Assembly: GCA_037976565.1 (NCBI GenBank)
Contig: CP137673.1
Span: forward strand, 62,001 to 126,000
Direction of reading: 5' to 3'
Source of the DNA: Mesocentrotus franciscanus
Lineage: Eukaryota; Echinodermata; Echinoidea; Camarodonta; Strongylocentrotidae
DNA length: 64,000 nucleotides
Shown here: positions 1-11,559 of the stretch, piece by piece
How the letters are laid out: the number at the start of each line of letters is the position of its first letter
Numbering within the stretch: position 1 is the first letter of the stretch
Notes under the pieces: generated by a model
Database searches by the model: none
Told to the model about the DNA's origin: nothing
Seen by the model: the letters and a program-made list of their open reading frames with translations, nothing else
Position numbers and translations under genes: made by a program

Positions 1-1140
1 ATCTATAACTTTACGCCTTACCATACCCATATTAGTAAAAGAGTACAAGGTTATAACTAGGCGAAGTATCTTCAGATACATGTCTAGGTTATAACCTTAT
101 ACAGTGGATGAGTGGAATAGATCTATAAATCTTAAACTTTTAGTAGAAGAATACTTCAGAGTAATAAGACTAAATTAGACATACATGTTGATCTAGTTAT
201 AATACTACATCAAGTAGGCTAGATGTATATAGATCTTGACCTATACACATCATATGTATGTCCCCTTAATCTAAATGGCGTAACTTTTTATCAAAAGACA
301 CTGACACTTACCTCTTGTGTTTACAGAACAATTGATGATACATTTTGGTAACAAGATCTGATGTGAATTTTTCAATAAACTGAAGGGATTTTGTAATTTT
401 TTCCAATTTAGGAGGCTTGAACATTGCAATTTGTCCCCTAAAATTATGCTCACCAAACCGTGCAAAGACACAAAAAGTGTCAGGATAAGTCAGTTGCAAA
501 GGGTCTAACAATGGATGATAAACAACAACAGTACTTGAACTACTACACCATATAAAGGAAATTGCCAAAATGCACCGACCCCCACCCCCACCAGATAACT
601 CTTGTGACTTTAAAGAAAATCCAATCTCAGGGCATCCAATGCCAACATAAACACTGATATTTCGGTCTAGCCTAGACTAGTCTAGATCTATGCAGGTTTT
701 TAATTCATGTTTAAATGTAAAACTTTGATTTATTCCCTCTGATCATACATTTAAAGATAAACTCCAGTACTGGTAAAAAAAAAAAATTAATTCTCACAGA
801 ATCAAACGAAACTTACACTGAATGTTCAAGATTACAAATAAATGACATGTGCCAAACAATTTTGGAAGAAAATGTATACTGGCTGAGTAATGAGCATAGA
901 AAGACAAGGAAACCAAGGTAGTACCATCCCGACACCATGTGTGTTGTCCCATATATAGCTTTCTATGTGAGTGTTTGTTACTTTACCAAGACTCGGTCAA
1001 ATTTATTATGATTTTGATGACTCCAGAACCTTGCAGTGCACACCAATACTTACATGCTACATGATCAACTGTTTCTGATCCTTTCACACCTCTACTTTCA
1101 CAATGCAAGCGCATTACCAGTACTAAAGTTTATCTTTAAG
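1..1140. other. No gene seen
   Basis: AT-rich sequence with stop codons in all frames. There is an A-run at 776-786 and a C-rich stretch at 570-591. No exon with credible splice sites or family match was found. It is the 5' flank of the DUF7869-like gene. Confidence 0.5.
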
Positions 1141-1148
1141 TTTAAGGA

Positions 1149-1404
1149 CACTCTATGGGTTACTTGTTAAAGAATTAGAAGAACTAAACAGTTTACATTT
1201 GCCCATAGATATATACCAAACACCTGGGCCTGCGTCTACCACGTGCATGTGCATTGGGTTGCTAACATAGAGTTACATGTACATACGCAGGAACTGAGTG
1301 CGCGCACATGAATAAGCACTTAGCACCCAAGTCGAGTTGGGTGCCGCGTCGAGGTAGACCCGTTAAGTTCTTCTAACTCCTTAACCAGTAACCCATAGAG
1401 TATC
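1149..1404. mobile_element. MITE-like element with ~40-bp inverted ends
   Basis: The left end (CTCTATGGGTTACTTGTTAA onward) is the imperfect reverse complement of the right end at 1363-1402 (TTAACCAGTAACCCATAGAG). The interior is GC-richer and holds CACGTG. It ends about 70 bases before the DUF7869-like start codon. Confidence 0.65.
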
Positions 1405-1475
1405 GGATAAAGTTCTTTGGGGTTTATTTTATGTATTCTAGCTGTTCAAGATCTAGTGCTTCATGCTGAAGAAAC

Positions 1476-1554
1476 ATGGCTGTTTTGGATCCACTGACAG
1501 AGTTGGAGAGTGCAGCTGAGCCTGATGATGCTCTTCCAAACACACAGATGACAG
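1476..1554 (+). CDS. DUF7869-like gene, exon 1 (start codon, acidic)
   Basis: The exon begins at ATG 1476 (MAVLDPLTELESAAEPDDAL) and ends in a GTAAGT donor at 1555, phase 1. It carries the first copy of an acidic module of the form T-E-L-E-S-x-A. The start is inferred: it is the first ATG in the frame and no better upstream candidate is seen. Confidence 0.6.
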
Positions 1555-1663
1555 GTAAGTAAATTATGGGAAAGAATTCTTAAATAATGTGCTGTAAGTG
1601 AATGCAGAAACAAATGTAGCACAGCGAAAGTTTGCAAAATGGACATAGATGAGAACTAGTAGT

Positions 1664-1752
1664 AGTGGGTCTTTCCATAACCTGACACCTAACCCTAAAC
1701 CCTAGGGTTAGGATTAGGTTTAGGATTAGGGTGTCGGGTTATGGAAACACCC
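1664..1752. mobile_element. Short hairpin element with telomere-like core
   Basis: Ends GGGTCTTTCCATAACC and GGTTATGGAAACACCC are inverted copies. The core is CCCTAA-type on the left and TTAGGG-type on the right, so the whole 90 bases folds on itself. AGTAGT flanks occur on both sides. It lies in intron 1 of the DUF7869-like gene. Confidence 0.6.
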
Positions 1753-2200
1753 AGTAGTAGTAGGCCTACATGTACTGTGAATTTTCAAAGATCATTGTGA
1801 TAATTGTGTAAATATCTTCAGCTTTCATAGCTATTGTTCAGTGTATTTTAAATTCACAGCATATTGAATTGAATTGAATTTATAATATTAACAACAATAC
1901 TATTATTTATTATCATAGTGGTGTTACATAATACATGTATGCTGTAATGTTTTGGACGATTACAATTCCTAGTTTTTTCAGAGCTTGTTTTCCCAAAATT
2001 GTAAACAGATTTGTTTTGATGTTGTGCAACATGGACAGAAATTGAGCTTTTACACAGTCTGTCATGTTGTCTACATGTACAATGTATCCCTCATTTCTAG
2101 GAATAGCTAAATCCTTTCATTGACCTTTCCATATAAAATAAAGAAGAGTGCCAAACAATGTAAACCATTTAAGCAATATCATATTTATGAATGTACTTAG

Positions 2201-2254
2201 GTCTCCAGACAGAGCTTGAGAGTGAAGCTGATGAGGATCTACATTGTGAGACAG
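2201..2254 (+). CDS. DUF7869-like gene, exon 2 (acidic module copy 2)
   Basis: A 54-base exon between a TTAG acceptor and a GTATGT donor, phase 1 on both sides, so it can be added or skipped without changing frame. It encodes LQTELESEADEDLHCET, a near copy of the end of exon 1 and the middle of exon 3. Confidence 0.6.
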
Positions 2255-2710
2255 GTATGTTCTGGGAAAATTCCATACAATGTTTTGGGGAAAAGCAGAA
2301 CAAACTTTAAAGAATGAAGAAAAACTCAAAAACTTAAACATGACTTAAAGTATCATTGAAGAGCAGAAGACTTTATTCCTGCGTTTATATTGAAGTAAAA
2401 CCCCAAATTTGAATAAAACAGTTCTATAGATTTGTCTTCATTTTGTAATGCATTGACAGAATTTGAGCTTTTGCTTTGCGTGTGCATGTTTATATTCTGC
2501 GTTCTGGTATTTAAGCTTCCTTTAAATGACTTTTCCGTAAACTAAAGAAGAGTGCCAAACAATGAAAACAAAAGCAATGTCCCCTATGATGAGTAGCTAT
2601 TCAGCTCATACATGTAGTATACATAGTACAATAGACAAGATTAAGTGTGCTGGTCAATGCCTTAATTGGGTCATGAAAGTGAATACCATTTTCCTATTGC
2701 ATCTGATTGT

Positions 2711-2731
2711 ACATATATATATATATATATC
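2711..2731. repeat. (AT)n microsatellite
   Basis: A run of about ten AT units inside intron 2 of the DUF7869-like gene. Confidence 0.8.
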
Positions 2732-3275
2732 TGCCTTACTGTTGTCAGTGTAGAATAGGTGGCCCACTAATTTTTACAGTTTACACTATGATTAAAATTT
2801 TGTACTTACAATTTTCACTAAAATTCTTATTTGCTACACAAAAAGATAATTAAAAAGTATTCAATTCTATCTAATTCAGGAATGTGTATGTTTTTACAAC
2901 ACCAAGACAATTTGAACTACAAAAAAAAAGGTGAAATCTGACAAGATATCATACACGTACATGTATTTGCATGTCAATAATAAATATTGCAACTTTCCAT
3001 TCACATTAACATTAAAGTTTCCTGTGAGCATGTCACATAGCTTGCCTGGTCTATTCTTTTTTCCCCTTCATTTGCTATATATCCGTATTGGACAGCACAA
3101 GTACAGCTGACTGTCTGCTGTCTTTGAAAAAATAACACCATGCATGGTTAGCAATTAGCATGGCAGGGCTTAATGTATCTGTAAAGACAAGTATTATGCC
3201 CTTACCTACATTGTATTATGTTAAGCGTATGTGGTATACATGTACATGTACATCTTTTCATTTGAATTCCTACAG

Positions 3276-3355
3276 GTCCCTGGACTCCTGGTATCTTTAT
3301 CACTGAACTTGAGAGTGATGCAGATGAGGATGCTTGCCATATTCAAGGAAAAGGG
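3276..3355 (+). CDS. DUF7869-like gene, exon 3 (acidic module copy 3)
   Basis: Acceptor TACAG, donor GTTAGT; enters in phase 1 and leaves in phase 0. It encodes a third module, ITELESDADEDA, after a short hydrophobic lead-in. The donor is weaker than the others in this gene. Confidence 0.55.
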
Positions 3356-3419
3356 GTTAGTGTAACATCACTTATGAGTAATTGGTGTTCAATAAAGCTG
3401 TATGAAATTTTGGGTGAAT

Positions 3420-3870
3420 TGACACTTGGTCTACTCTCACTTTGTCTAATGCCCGTTTGGTCTCATCCCACATTGTCTAATATCCCATTTTGTCTATAAC
3501 CAGTTGGTCTAATAACCATTTGGTCTAATTGCCACTTAATCCATTTCCTATTTCTTCTAATTCCCAGTTAGGCTATCCCATTTCGTCTAATACCCTCTTG
3601 GTCTAACACCACTTAGTCTATCTGATTAGATGAACTGGTAATAGACCAGATGATCTTTTGGCAAAATGGGGAAAAGTATTATAGACAAAATGGTAGTTAG
3701 ACCATTTGATAATTAGACAAAATGACAATCAGCCTTAGTGGGAATTAGTCCAAGTGATGATTGGACCAAACGGCAATTAGACCAAAGTGATAGTAGACCA
3801 AATGGGTTTAGCCATGTTAGTGTTAGATGATGTGGGAATTAGACCAACTGGTAGTAGACCAAGTGGATAT
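3420..3870. repeat. Inverted array of a TTGGTCTAAT-type short repeat
   Basis: From about 3425 to 3615 a degenerate unit of 15-25 bases (CATTTGGTCTAAT and variants) runs in one direction. From about 3625 to 3870 the complement (ATTAGACCAAATG and variants) runs in the other. The centre is near 3620. The layout is that of a fold-back element. It lies in intron 3 of the DUF7869-like gene. Confidence 0.7.
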
Positions 3871-4676
3871 GAACCAAATTTTGAACCATGAGCTTATTTC
3901 AAGTCAATTGTTATCCATATTGTGACTGGGCCTTTTATTTTATTTGAGGGCAGGAAATGACCTGGGATGGGTGTCAATACCATACATGTATGTGCTAGAC
4001 ATTGAACAATTTAAATGATTCTGTTAGAAAAAGAGTATTTGTTGAGTAATCAGCATAATAACCAAGGCATGATGTAGAAAGACTGTAATTTGATCAGTAT
4101 TGACCAGTTGTTTTTAGCTAGTAGTCAATATTTGATGATATTTTGCTAGCCTAAAAAAGCTAGTACACACATCTCAAAGCAGTCAATATATCTATATTAT
4201 ATCTTCAAAAATATTTGTGTTACCAATCTGGTATTAAAAAATGAGCTTACCCTGTTCTTTCATCCAACTGGCATGTCATTAGGGCTAAATGAGGCTAAAT
4301 TTCTTTGAAAAAACTTCACATTTTAGCAAAAATTGATGTTAATCTTGGCCAAAACGGTTCATATTTTTGGCTCACTTTTCTCACCACAAACATTTTAGAT
4401 AAGACTTGTTATGCCTCCACCTCTGCCTCATGTTTCGGGTTGTCCGTCCGTACCCCCTACCCCCCTACCCCCCATTGGACAAAGCATGTTTTTATGTGTG
4501 TTGGTTTGAATTTTTTTTGTTAATCGGGGTCTACCAAAATCCTGCGCCTGCAACCCCCTTAGCAAAAAGCTAAGTTGAGTCAATTAAGATTTTTGTATCC
4601 ATTTATACTGCAACATAATGATAATGATTATACAAGATATAGTTAAGTCATTCTTCATTTTTATATCATTGCACAG

Positions 4677-4743
4677 GAAAAAAGAAGACATGTGACATTT
4701 CAACTGGAATCATCATGCAGTGATCAAGAGCAGAAAAAAAGAG
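4677..4743 (+). CDS. DUF7869-like gene, exon 4
   Basis: Acceptor GCACAG, donor GTACTT. It encodes a basic/polar stretch (EKRRHVTFQLESSCSDQEQ) and leaves in phase 1, matching exon 5. A nuclear-localisation role for KRR is possible but unproven. Confidence 0.55.
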
Positions 4744-4780
4744 GTACTTACTCAAACAATCTGATATAACAAAGTAATTC

Positions 4781-5092
4781 TTAAGGGTCTTTCCAACATT
4801 TGCCCCTGCGGTAAATAAGTTTGCACATTGACCCCCCCAAAATGGCGTGTAAACCGGGCAATCAAGATGAGCAATACGCATCGCAACAATGCAACATCCC
4901 ATTTTCCTGGCATGTGATTGGTCAAATATTTTTGCCTCCAGGAACCAAAATAAAAATTGCTTAGGTTTTGATTGGAGGAGATGCTTCTTCGTATGTGAAC
5001 AGTCTGATAGGTTTATTACTGCATCGTTTTCTCATTTACCGCGGGGCAAATGTTGAGGAGGTTTACCTGCTCTTATGAGAACGACCCTTTAT
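4781..5092. mobile_element. MITE-like element in intron 4
   Basis: The left end carries AAGGGTCTTTCC and AACATTTGCCCCTGCGGTAA; the right end carries their complements (TTACCGCGGGGCAAATGTTG and GACCCTTT) with a ~20-base insertion between the two blocks. The length is about 310 bases. Confidence 0.6.
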
Positions 5093-5480
5093 TATAGTAG
5101 ACGGCAGTTTTTTAATGAACCATGTAAGTACATGTATGATATTATTTAGAAAATGTTACCATGGCAATCGCCAAAGACTTCTGTAGGTAAATGGTAACAA
5201 GTGGATTTGACAACGGGATATTTCAATTTTGCATGGCGATCCAAATTATATTGTACTTCAAAGCAAGTAAAGTCCTTCAGAAGTTGCAACTTGAATAAAT
5301 TTTGAGAATTTTACTTCATTCCATTCATACATGTACATAAGCTGGCTATGCCGCACAAAGATTTGGTTATTCTTGTAGGCTTTCATGCCTGTTTACAACA
5401 ATGGAGACGTAACTGCTTTGTTTTTACTTCCCCTTTTGCAGTTAGAACTGGTCATCAGACATTTATAACTGTCCTTGCAG

Positions 5481-5741
5481 GAAGATGTTGTTCAACAGAT
5501 TGTCTGGCAAGAGTCACACGAGCAGATGCAGCTGCAGCTCGGATCGCTTTTAAGGAAAAGTCGCTGGGTGATCAGAGGACATGGCTGATGGAGTACTTCA
5601 GAACCCACTCTTCTCGGTCTGAAAATGAAAGTCTCCAATTCTCCTACAACATCGGTTTGGAGCAGGTGTGTGCCACAGCCTGGCATCAAGTCGTTGGAAT
5701 TGTGAGGTCAAGATTCTACTACTGGCAGAAGCAGTTCAGAG
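5481..5741 (+). CDS. DUF7869-like gene, exon 5 (Cys-rich, intact)
   Basis: Acceptor TTGCAG, donor GTGAGG. The 87 codons are fully open. They begin with a C-C-x3-C cluster (GRCCSTDC) followed by an alpha-helical stretch, then QRTWLMEYF and VCATAWHQVVGI, which I recognise as the usual N-terminal part of the DUF7869-containing proteins. The ORF also opens upstream through the intron, but the acceptor and the phase match to exon 4 place the true start at 5481. Confidence 0.65.
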
Positions 5742-6639
5742 GTGAGGTTCATATTTCAAAACAGTTTCTTTGAAAATTCATGGCCTTTGTACATAATGTA
5801 CTGGGCAAAAAATGTACATAAACCCTAAAAGAATCTCCCATATTCATCCAACGTATTATTGTCCTTTTTTGTTTATAGAAAGCTTGCAGGTAGTTAAACT
5901 TGAAATACAGAGTGACTGTTGGTCATTCTTATTGGTTTGGCTAAAACTCTTTTTTCCTGGCTCATTTGTATGATATAAACCTCTCACAAAATTATAGGTA
6001 AAATTTCTTGTTTTGATATCTCAAAATCATTTGAAATAAGTTCATCTTCAGAAGAATATGAGAATACTGCATTGGCATTCAATCAGAATTGATATCAATT
6101 AAACACAATCTTATCTCTAAACAAATGAAGAATTCACTGTTGACAAAAATGCATTTTGCAAGATTTGACTTTCTACTTGGTCAGATATTCAGGTGTCCTG
6201 CATATTCCATGATTACATTATAAAAATTGGGCATCATTGTCTAGGGGAATGAACAGGCTTTCCAATGGTGCCAAACTGAAGTATCATTTAATCATTTAAT
6301 ACAACGAGAGATACCCTTTCTCAAACTTGAATTGCAGAACTTTTGTGAGGGGTTTTCGTGTCGACAGCTGCATTATCTTTCATTACTCTTATGTAGCTTT
6401 AACACTTACTGTACTGGGGGTGGGGGCATCAGCCCACCCCTGCATTCGGGATTGTGCTGTAACCGCTATTTGCTGTTTTTGGAAATCAGTAGGATGCGAA
6501 TGCTAGAGAGTTACCTGACCTTTTGTGACCAAAGGTCAAGCCGAAAATTGAAATTTTGTCATCTTGTCTACCAAACAAATGGCAAAGTGAAGTTTCTTGT
6601 TTGGGTCTATGAATCAGTAATGTTTCATTCTTTAGACTA

Positions 6640-6835
6640 GATTTATCATTTACTCAAACTGTAAATTGATCCAGATAATGATCTTAAGTATAAGAAGTCC
6701 TAAAACAATAAAATACATAAGAATTGAAAAACAGTAAAATACATTAGAAATTCATAATGGGCGCCCAGTGTCAAATCTGACAGACATGGCGCAGTACAAA
6801 TGGCGTTATTATATTATTATTATTATAAAACAAGT
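6640..6835. repeat. ATT-tailed retroelement fragment (low confidence)
   Basis: A GGGCGCCCAGTG box and a TGGCGCAGTACAAATGGCG box are followed by (TTA)n at 6805-6827. The layout looks like the 3' end of a SINE or CR1-type LINE. It lies in intron 5 of the DUF7869-like gene. Confidence 0.3.
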
Positions 6836-6894
6836 ATATGGACAATTCAATTATATGATAATGTCAAATAGGCTTTTAAGAAACTTTTGCCAAA

Positions 6895-7203
6895 AATAAA
6901 CTCTGTAAAAGCAGCACAGCATTTATGTTCCTTGAGCAAGGCACTTTGTCTACATTGCTTCACCTTACCCAGGTGTTAAAATGGGTACCCTGTAGGATGC
7001 GAGCATAATGCAGTTGAATTGGCATTGTGTGCGCCTAATAGGTGACCAGCTGGAATGCTCCCCAGGGAGAGGAGATTGTGCACTGTAAATGCTGTTTTTT
7101 TTTTGTAATTGAATCCAATGACTGGGGCAATAATATGCTGTGAGCGCTTTGGTCTTAACTCGTAAAGCGCTTTATAAGAGACTGGTATTATTATTATTTA
7201 TTT
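6895..7203 (+). mobile_element. SINE (CTTGAGCAAGGCACTTT family)
   Basis: The stretch contains CTTGAGCAAGGCACTTT, CCCAGGTGTTAAAATGGGTA, GGATGCGAGCA and GCGCTTTATAAGAGACTGGT, followed by a (TTA)n tail. This order is familiar from tRNA-like SINEs with an L2/CR1-type tail in echinoderms and other marine animals. A clear A/B-box head is not visible, so the 5' end is uncertain. Confidence 0.55.
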
Positions 7204-7397
7204 ATGTAATTCATAATAAAAAACATATTCATGAATAGAATTTGCATAAATGACAAAGTAAGCAATTTTCAGCCAAAAATATAGGTAAGGTCTCTTCCTT
7301 TGCGCAATATCTGAGGCGCATGCCGAGTTTTGTGGTGATCAGCCATTTTCGATATTTCTAGTTATTTCCATGCATGCATTTAATTTGTTGTGAATAG

Positions 7398-7656
7398 ATG
7401 GACTGCTATACCCATTGCCTGCTAACTGCTTGAGGAAAGGACACAAGATTAACAAAACCCTAAGCGAAGACAGAACTTAATGCATTTGCTCGTTCCTATG
7501 GAGACCGAATGCCTGACAGAGAGTCTGTAAACCTTCCACATGGGTTCACAAGCGAGAGGTGTATAGAAGAATACGACAAGATAATGCTGAGGTTTGTTCT
7601 GAGACTCACTTCAAAAGGATTTGGAGAAAGGAAGAGCAGCACATCACAATCCCAAG
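7398..7656 (+). CDS. DUF7869-like gene, exon 6 (three frame breaks)
   Basis: Acceptor GAATAG, donor GTATTG. The family reading runs through three frames: an opening piece (LRKGHKINKTL), a middle piece (ELNAFARSYGDRMPDRESVN, then FTSERCIEEYDKI) and a closing piece (SETHFKRIWRKEEQHITIP). The changes lie near 7470 (one extra base), near 7585 (one base lost) and just before the donor (an A of the expected Pro-Lys codons appears lost). The exon is the most damaged of the set. Confidence 0.6.
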
Positions 7657-8225
7657 GTATTGTAAATTCCATTGACCCTAAACTGTACTGGATGGGAGTG
7701 AGTGGGCGGGACGCTCAAAAGCTCTAAACATAGGTTGTTGCATACCATAATCAAAACCGCCATGTTTTCAGCAATGCCACTTCATTACTTTTTATTTTGA
7801 CACTACACTACCGTAAGTTTTGCAAAAACAGACAATTCTTTTATAGTGTCATATGACCCATCATGATTTCAGGTCAGTTTTTTTGTACAAAACATATTGC
7901 AGTTTTAATGCACTCCAAATGGGCCAATCGCCACAAAATTATGCAGAGATTTTGCCATTAGTTTGTGGAAATTTGCTTATTTTATCAATAATGCTAATTT
8001 ATGCAAATTATACCCGGTACAGTTAGGGTTAGACATAGATGAATTTATGATTCTTAGCCAGACGAAATCTGTTAAATTCCTGAGGCCTCTTGTATCTTTG
8101 TGTCAATATATTATTATATTAGTCTTATAACATCTACATTTATATGCATCAAGAAAACACATCCATAACATTAATTTTGTAATTAACAATCCTTCTCTTT
8201 GATATTTTTCTTTTTTTCTTTATAG

Positions 8226-8347
8226 GTGAACCGCTTCTCTAAGTGCGATGTGTGCACAGAGCTGAAAATGAAGCTTGGCAAGACAAACGACAAAGATGTT
8301 CGAAGACAATTGATTGCACAACATCAAAAACATGTAGAGAAACAAAG
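8226..8347 (+). CDS. DUF7869-like gene, exon 7 (CxxC motif)
   Basis: Acceptor TATAG, donor GTACAG. The 40 open codons begin VNRFSKCDVCTELKMKLGK. The F-x-K-C-x2-C motif is typical of this family and looks like half of a metal site; exon 5 may supply the other half. The exon leaves in phase 2, which matches exon 8. Confidence 0.65.
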
Positions 8348-9077
8348 GTACAGCAAACTTTGATTAAAGCTTGAAGTTAATGTTGTAATTGATTTTGATG
8401 TACTTTTTTCTTTTAAGCATTTAGAATGAGGTGATCTGTGATCCAGTATTTTAAGTGCAACAAATGACAACCATGGATGTATTTTACATGTAGCTACAAT
8501 ATACAACTAGAGCTATGTCATTATATGCTTTCCTCATAGAAGTGAATATTTCAACAAAGATTTTGAAGGAGACAAAAACCGAGAAAGCTTAGAGGAATAC
8601 TCAGGCTCCAAGATAAGTTGCTTTAAATAGAAGCGGCAAAATTGGAGAAAAATAACAGAACAAATTAAAAAATTGGACAACAAATATTAGCAATAAGAGA
8701 GTAATGAAATTCTTAATGGAAAAAAACAACAACAATGTTAATATATTTGAATAGGTGACCACAATAAAATATTGGCATTTGAACTGCCTATACGGATGTT
8801 TGGTTCTAATCAGTGGATATTTGACGTGAAAAGCCTATAGTAGAAGAAAAATACAATAGTAGGGAAAACAGGAGAAGAAATGTAGGCACAAGTTCATTAC
8901 TTTAAAAAGTATATTGGTCACAATTAAGTATCATTGATATAGACGTAAACCTAGCCAAGTCTCAGATAACACATTCAAATTACAATTTACTCGTGTATTT
9001 AAGGCATTAGTATTGGTTTTGTGATCAAAACTTCTAAGCATAGCATGACTCCTCATTGCTCTTTACCTTCTTTTCAG

Positions 9078-9471
9078 CAGCAGTGAGAGACAAAAATATT
9101 ACAAACACATCCATAGCGAAGTCACAGCCAGAGAAATACATGAGTGTAATCATCGATGGGATGGATCAGCACTGCACATCAATACCGCAACTCCATCCAA
9201 CACCTAAAGCTCTGAGCTACAATGATCAACTGCACACTCACATCACCGGTGCACTTGTTCATGGAAGAGGTCAACACGCCTACATCGATTTTAACAGTAC
9301 CCACATGACAGCAACCTAACCATTAATATCCTGCTCAACATCCTGGTCCGTTATGCCGACTCTCTTCCACCAGTCCTCTACCTACAGCTGGACAACACTT
9401 CTAGGGAGAATAAGAATCGACATCTCTTTTCTTTTCTGTCCCTGCTCCTTGAACTCAATATCTTCAAGAAG
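9078..9471 (+). CDS. DUF7869-like gene, exon 8 (core, two frame breaks)
   Basis: Acceptor TTTCAG (9078 or, using the repeated CAG, 9081), donor GTAATG. The exon opens SERQKYYKHIHS, shifts frame near 9115 into PEKYMSVIIDGMDQ, and shifts again near 9292 into YPHDSNLTINILLNIL and then LYLQLDNTSRENKNRHLFSF. These motifs are the most conserved part of the DUF7869 family. The Asp residues of IIDGMD and LQLDN lie about 80 residues apart. Confidence 0.65.
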
Positions 9472-10584
9472 GTAATGTTTAATACATGTTCTTTTTAGTA
9501 ATTAATTGTCAATATAAGTATTCAGTCTGTAATGATGCTTTATTTAATCGCAAAATGAAAAGGAAATTTTGTTTATTTGAACTTGTATTGGATGGATAAG
9601 AGAATGCCTTTGTCTTGGAGGTTCTTTTCAGAATCATGTAAGGACGAGTCAGAAATAATGATATACCTCGGAAATTGCCCATTGTTTGAGAATAAACATT
9701 ATAAATATTCACTTTTGTCAGAAAACTATTCACAGTTGACAGTAAATTAAAGTAACTTGGTAAAAACCCAATTGCACCAAAACCTTGGGTTTAAAAGTAC
9801 ATGATATTTTGTGAAGGGATATGTAAATATAAAAATGTTTGACATGTACTGGTAGAGTACACTTTCCGCTGCATGCAGTACCATTGCTGTTGGGCATCTA
9901 TTCATGAAACAGCGTTTGAAAGTGGGTCAAACCCACTCTCTCGAAGTTGTAGTGTGAGCAGGAGAGAACAACGATGCAGAAAGAGTGTGAAAAAAGAGAA
10001 AATATTCATGATTACAAATTATTTTCACCATGGCAAATTTCCAAGGTGAATCATTATTTCTGACTCACTTTTTATGATGGGGATTTTGCACTATTGTATT
10101 GTTGCATATCTTCAGTTGATCCTCTGTTTTAATCTATCAAATACATTTACTGCCCAAAATGTCTGATATGTGTAGGCATCATAGGGTTAAAAAAAGATAT
10201 TGTGACTTAGAATTATTTACTTTACACAGATACATGTATACCAATGGTAAATAGTGTTTTGGGTTTTTTGTTGTTGGTCGTAGCCTATTATTCTCGGAAA
10301 GATTGAACCCTATGAGCGGGAAAGAGGTAGTGCACATTAGAAACCATGGGCAATATAAAGTTGTCATCTTTGTCATCAGTGTACATATGATTTGTAAAGC
10401 GTAAACAAAAACAAGCTTTGATAAATATGTTTTTTGTTAGATAAATGTTCTGATAAATGAAGAAAAATTTCAATTGAATAAATTATCCCTCATGCTTATT
10501 GGGTTGTATCATTGAGGAATGTCCCTAAAATTCAATTTATTCCATACTGTTGTTCACCTTATAACGTTTATTGTTTGCATTTAG

Positions 10585-11092
10585 ATCAAAGTTGGCTTCT
10601 TGATGGTCGGTCACACACATGAGGACATCGACCAGTTCTTTTCAAGGATTGCAACTCACTTGAAGAAAAGGAGCACCCCATCTTTTCCAAAACTTCTGCA
10701 AGCTATTCCCGCCGCTTTCCACAAAGCTCACTGCCCTACAACAGCGGAGCGCATCTTACACCTCTTTGATGTTCGCAAATGGCTTCTTCCCCATCAACAC
10801 AGCATGTGCTATCACAGTAAACCACACATATTCAAATTCGCACTGCACCAAGGAAAAGCCACCCTACAAACAAAAGACTGGTCAACTACACCACATTGGA
10901 GAGACACCACTGGCATCAACCACATCCTGTCATCACATCCAGACGGACAACCAACATTGGTAGAGAAGTCATTTGCGGACATCAATATCATACATCTACC
11001 AGACAAGCTCCAGCCATACTTGGAAGAAGTAGACATTGAGGCATGGAGGTCCCTCTATGAGCTACTCACCTTGGAAGAGGAGGAGAATGAAG
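10585..11092 (+). CDS. DUF7869-like gene, exon 9 (GHTHEDID core, intact)
   Basis: Acceptor TTTAG, donor GTATCA, with 169 open codons. It starts IKVGFLMVGHTHEDIDQFFS, the signature of the DUF7869 core, about 40 residues after LQLDN in exon 8. The rest holds helices (FPKLLQAIPAAFHKA), then a beta-rich stretch and an acidic end (LEEEENE). No break is seen in 508 bases, so this exon is much better kept than exons 6 and 8. Confidence 0.7.
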
Positions 11093-11559
11093 GTATCATT
11101 TCTGTCATTTTTAAACTTCCAAAATTGATGGTGTTATGGTATTTTTTCCATCACCTATGAAACATTGAAAAATACAATGTAGCATCTTCAAGCTTTATGG
11201 CCCAAAACTTTGACAATTTGTATTGAAGTCTTGACTGTTACCCCTTCATGGCACAATTCACAAAAAAATCTTAATAGCGAACTAGGCTAGTGGGACACAA
11301 AAATATTGGTTTATCTAATGCATATAACCATTGACTACAAATCAAATGGATGGTGGTCTATAGAAAAAGAGGAATGGCTGTTTTACAGAGAGCCAGCAAA
11401 TTACGCGCAATTTATGATATTTGATTGCCTCTCACAAGGGAGCAGCTGAGTCAGCAGCATAGATAAACCTGAGAGGATATTTTTGAGTTTTCTCCACTCA
11501 TTCTTTAAAATTTTTTTTTTAGAGATAGATATTATGGTATTGCTATTTTTCGAGATTTA

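Noticed and set aside
5348..5480. N-terminal extension of the 5348-5773 frame
   Set aside because: The CAG acceptor at 5478-5480 and the phase match to exon 4 show this part is intron.
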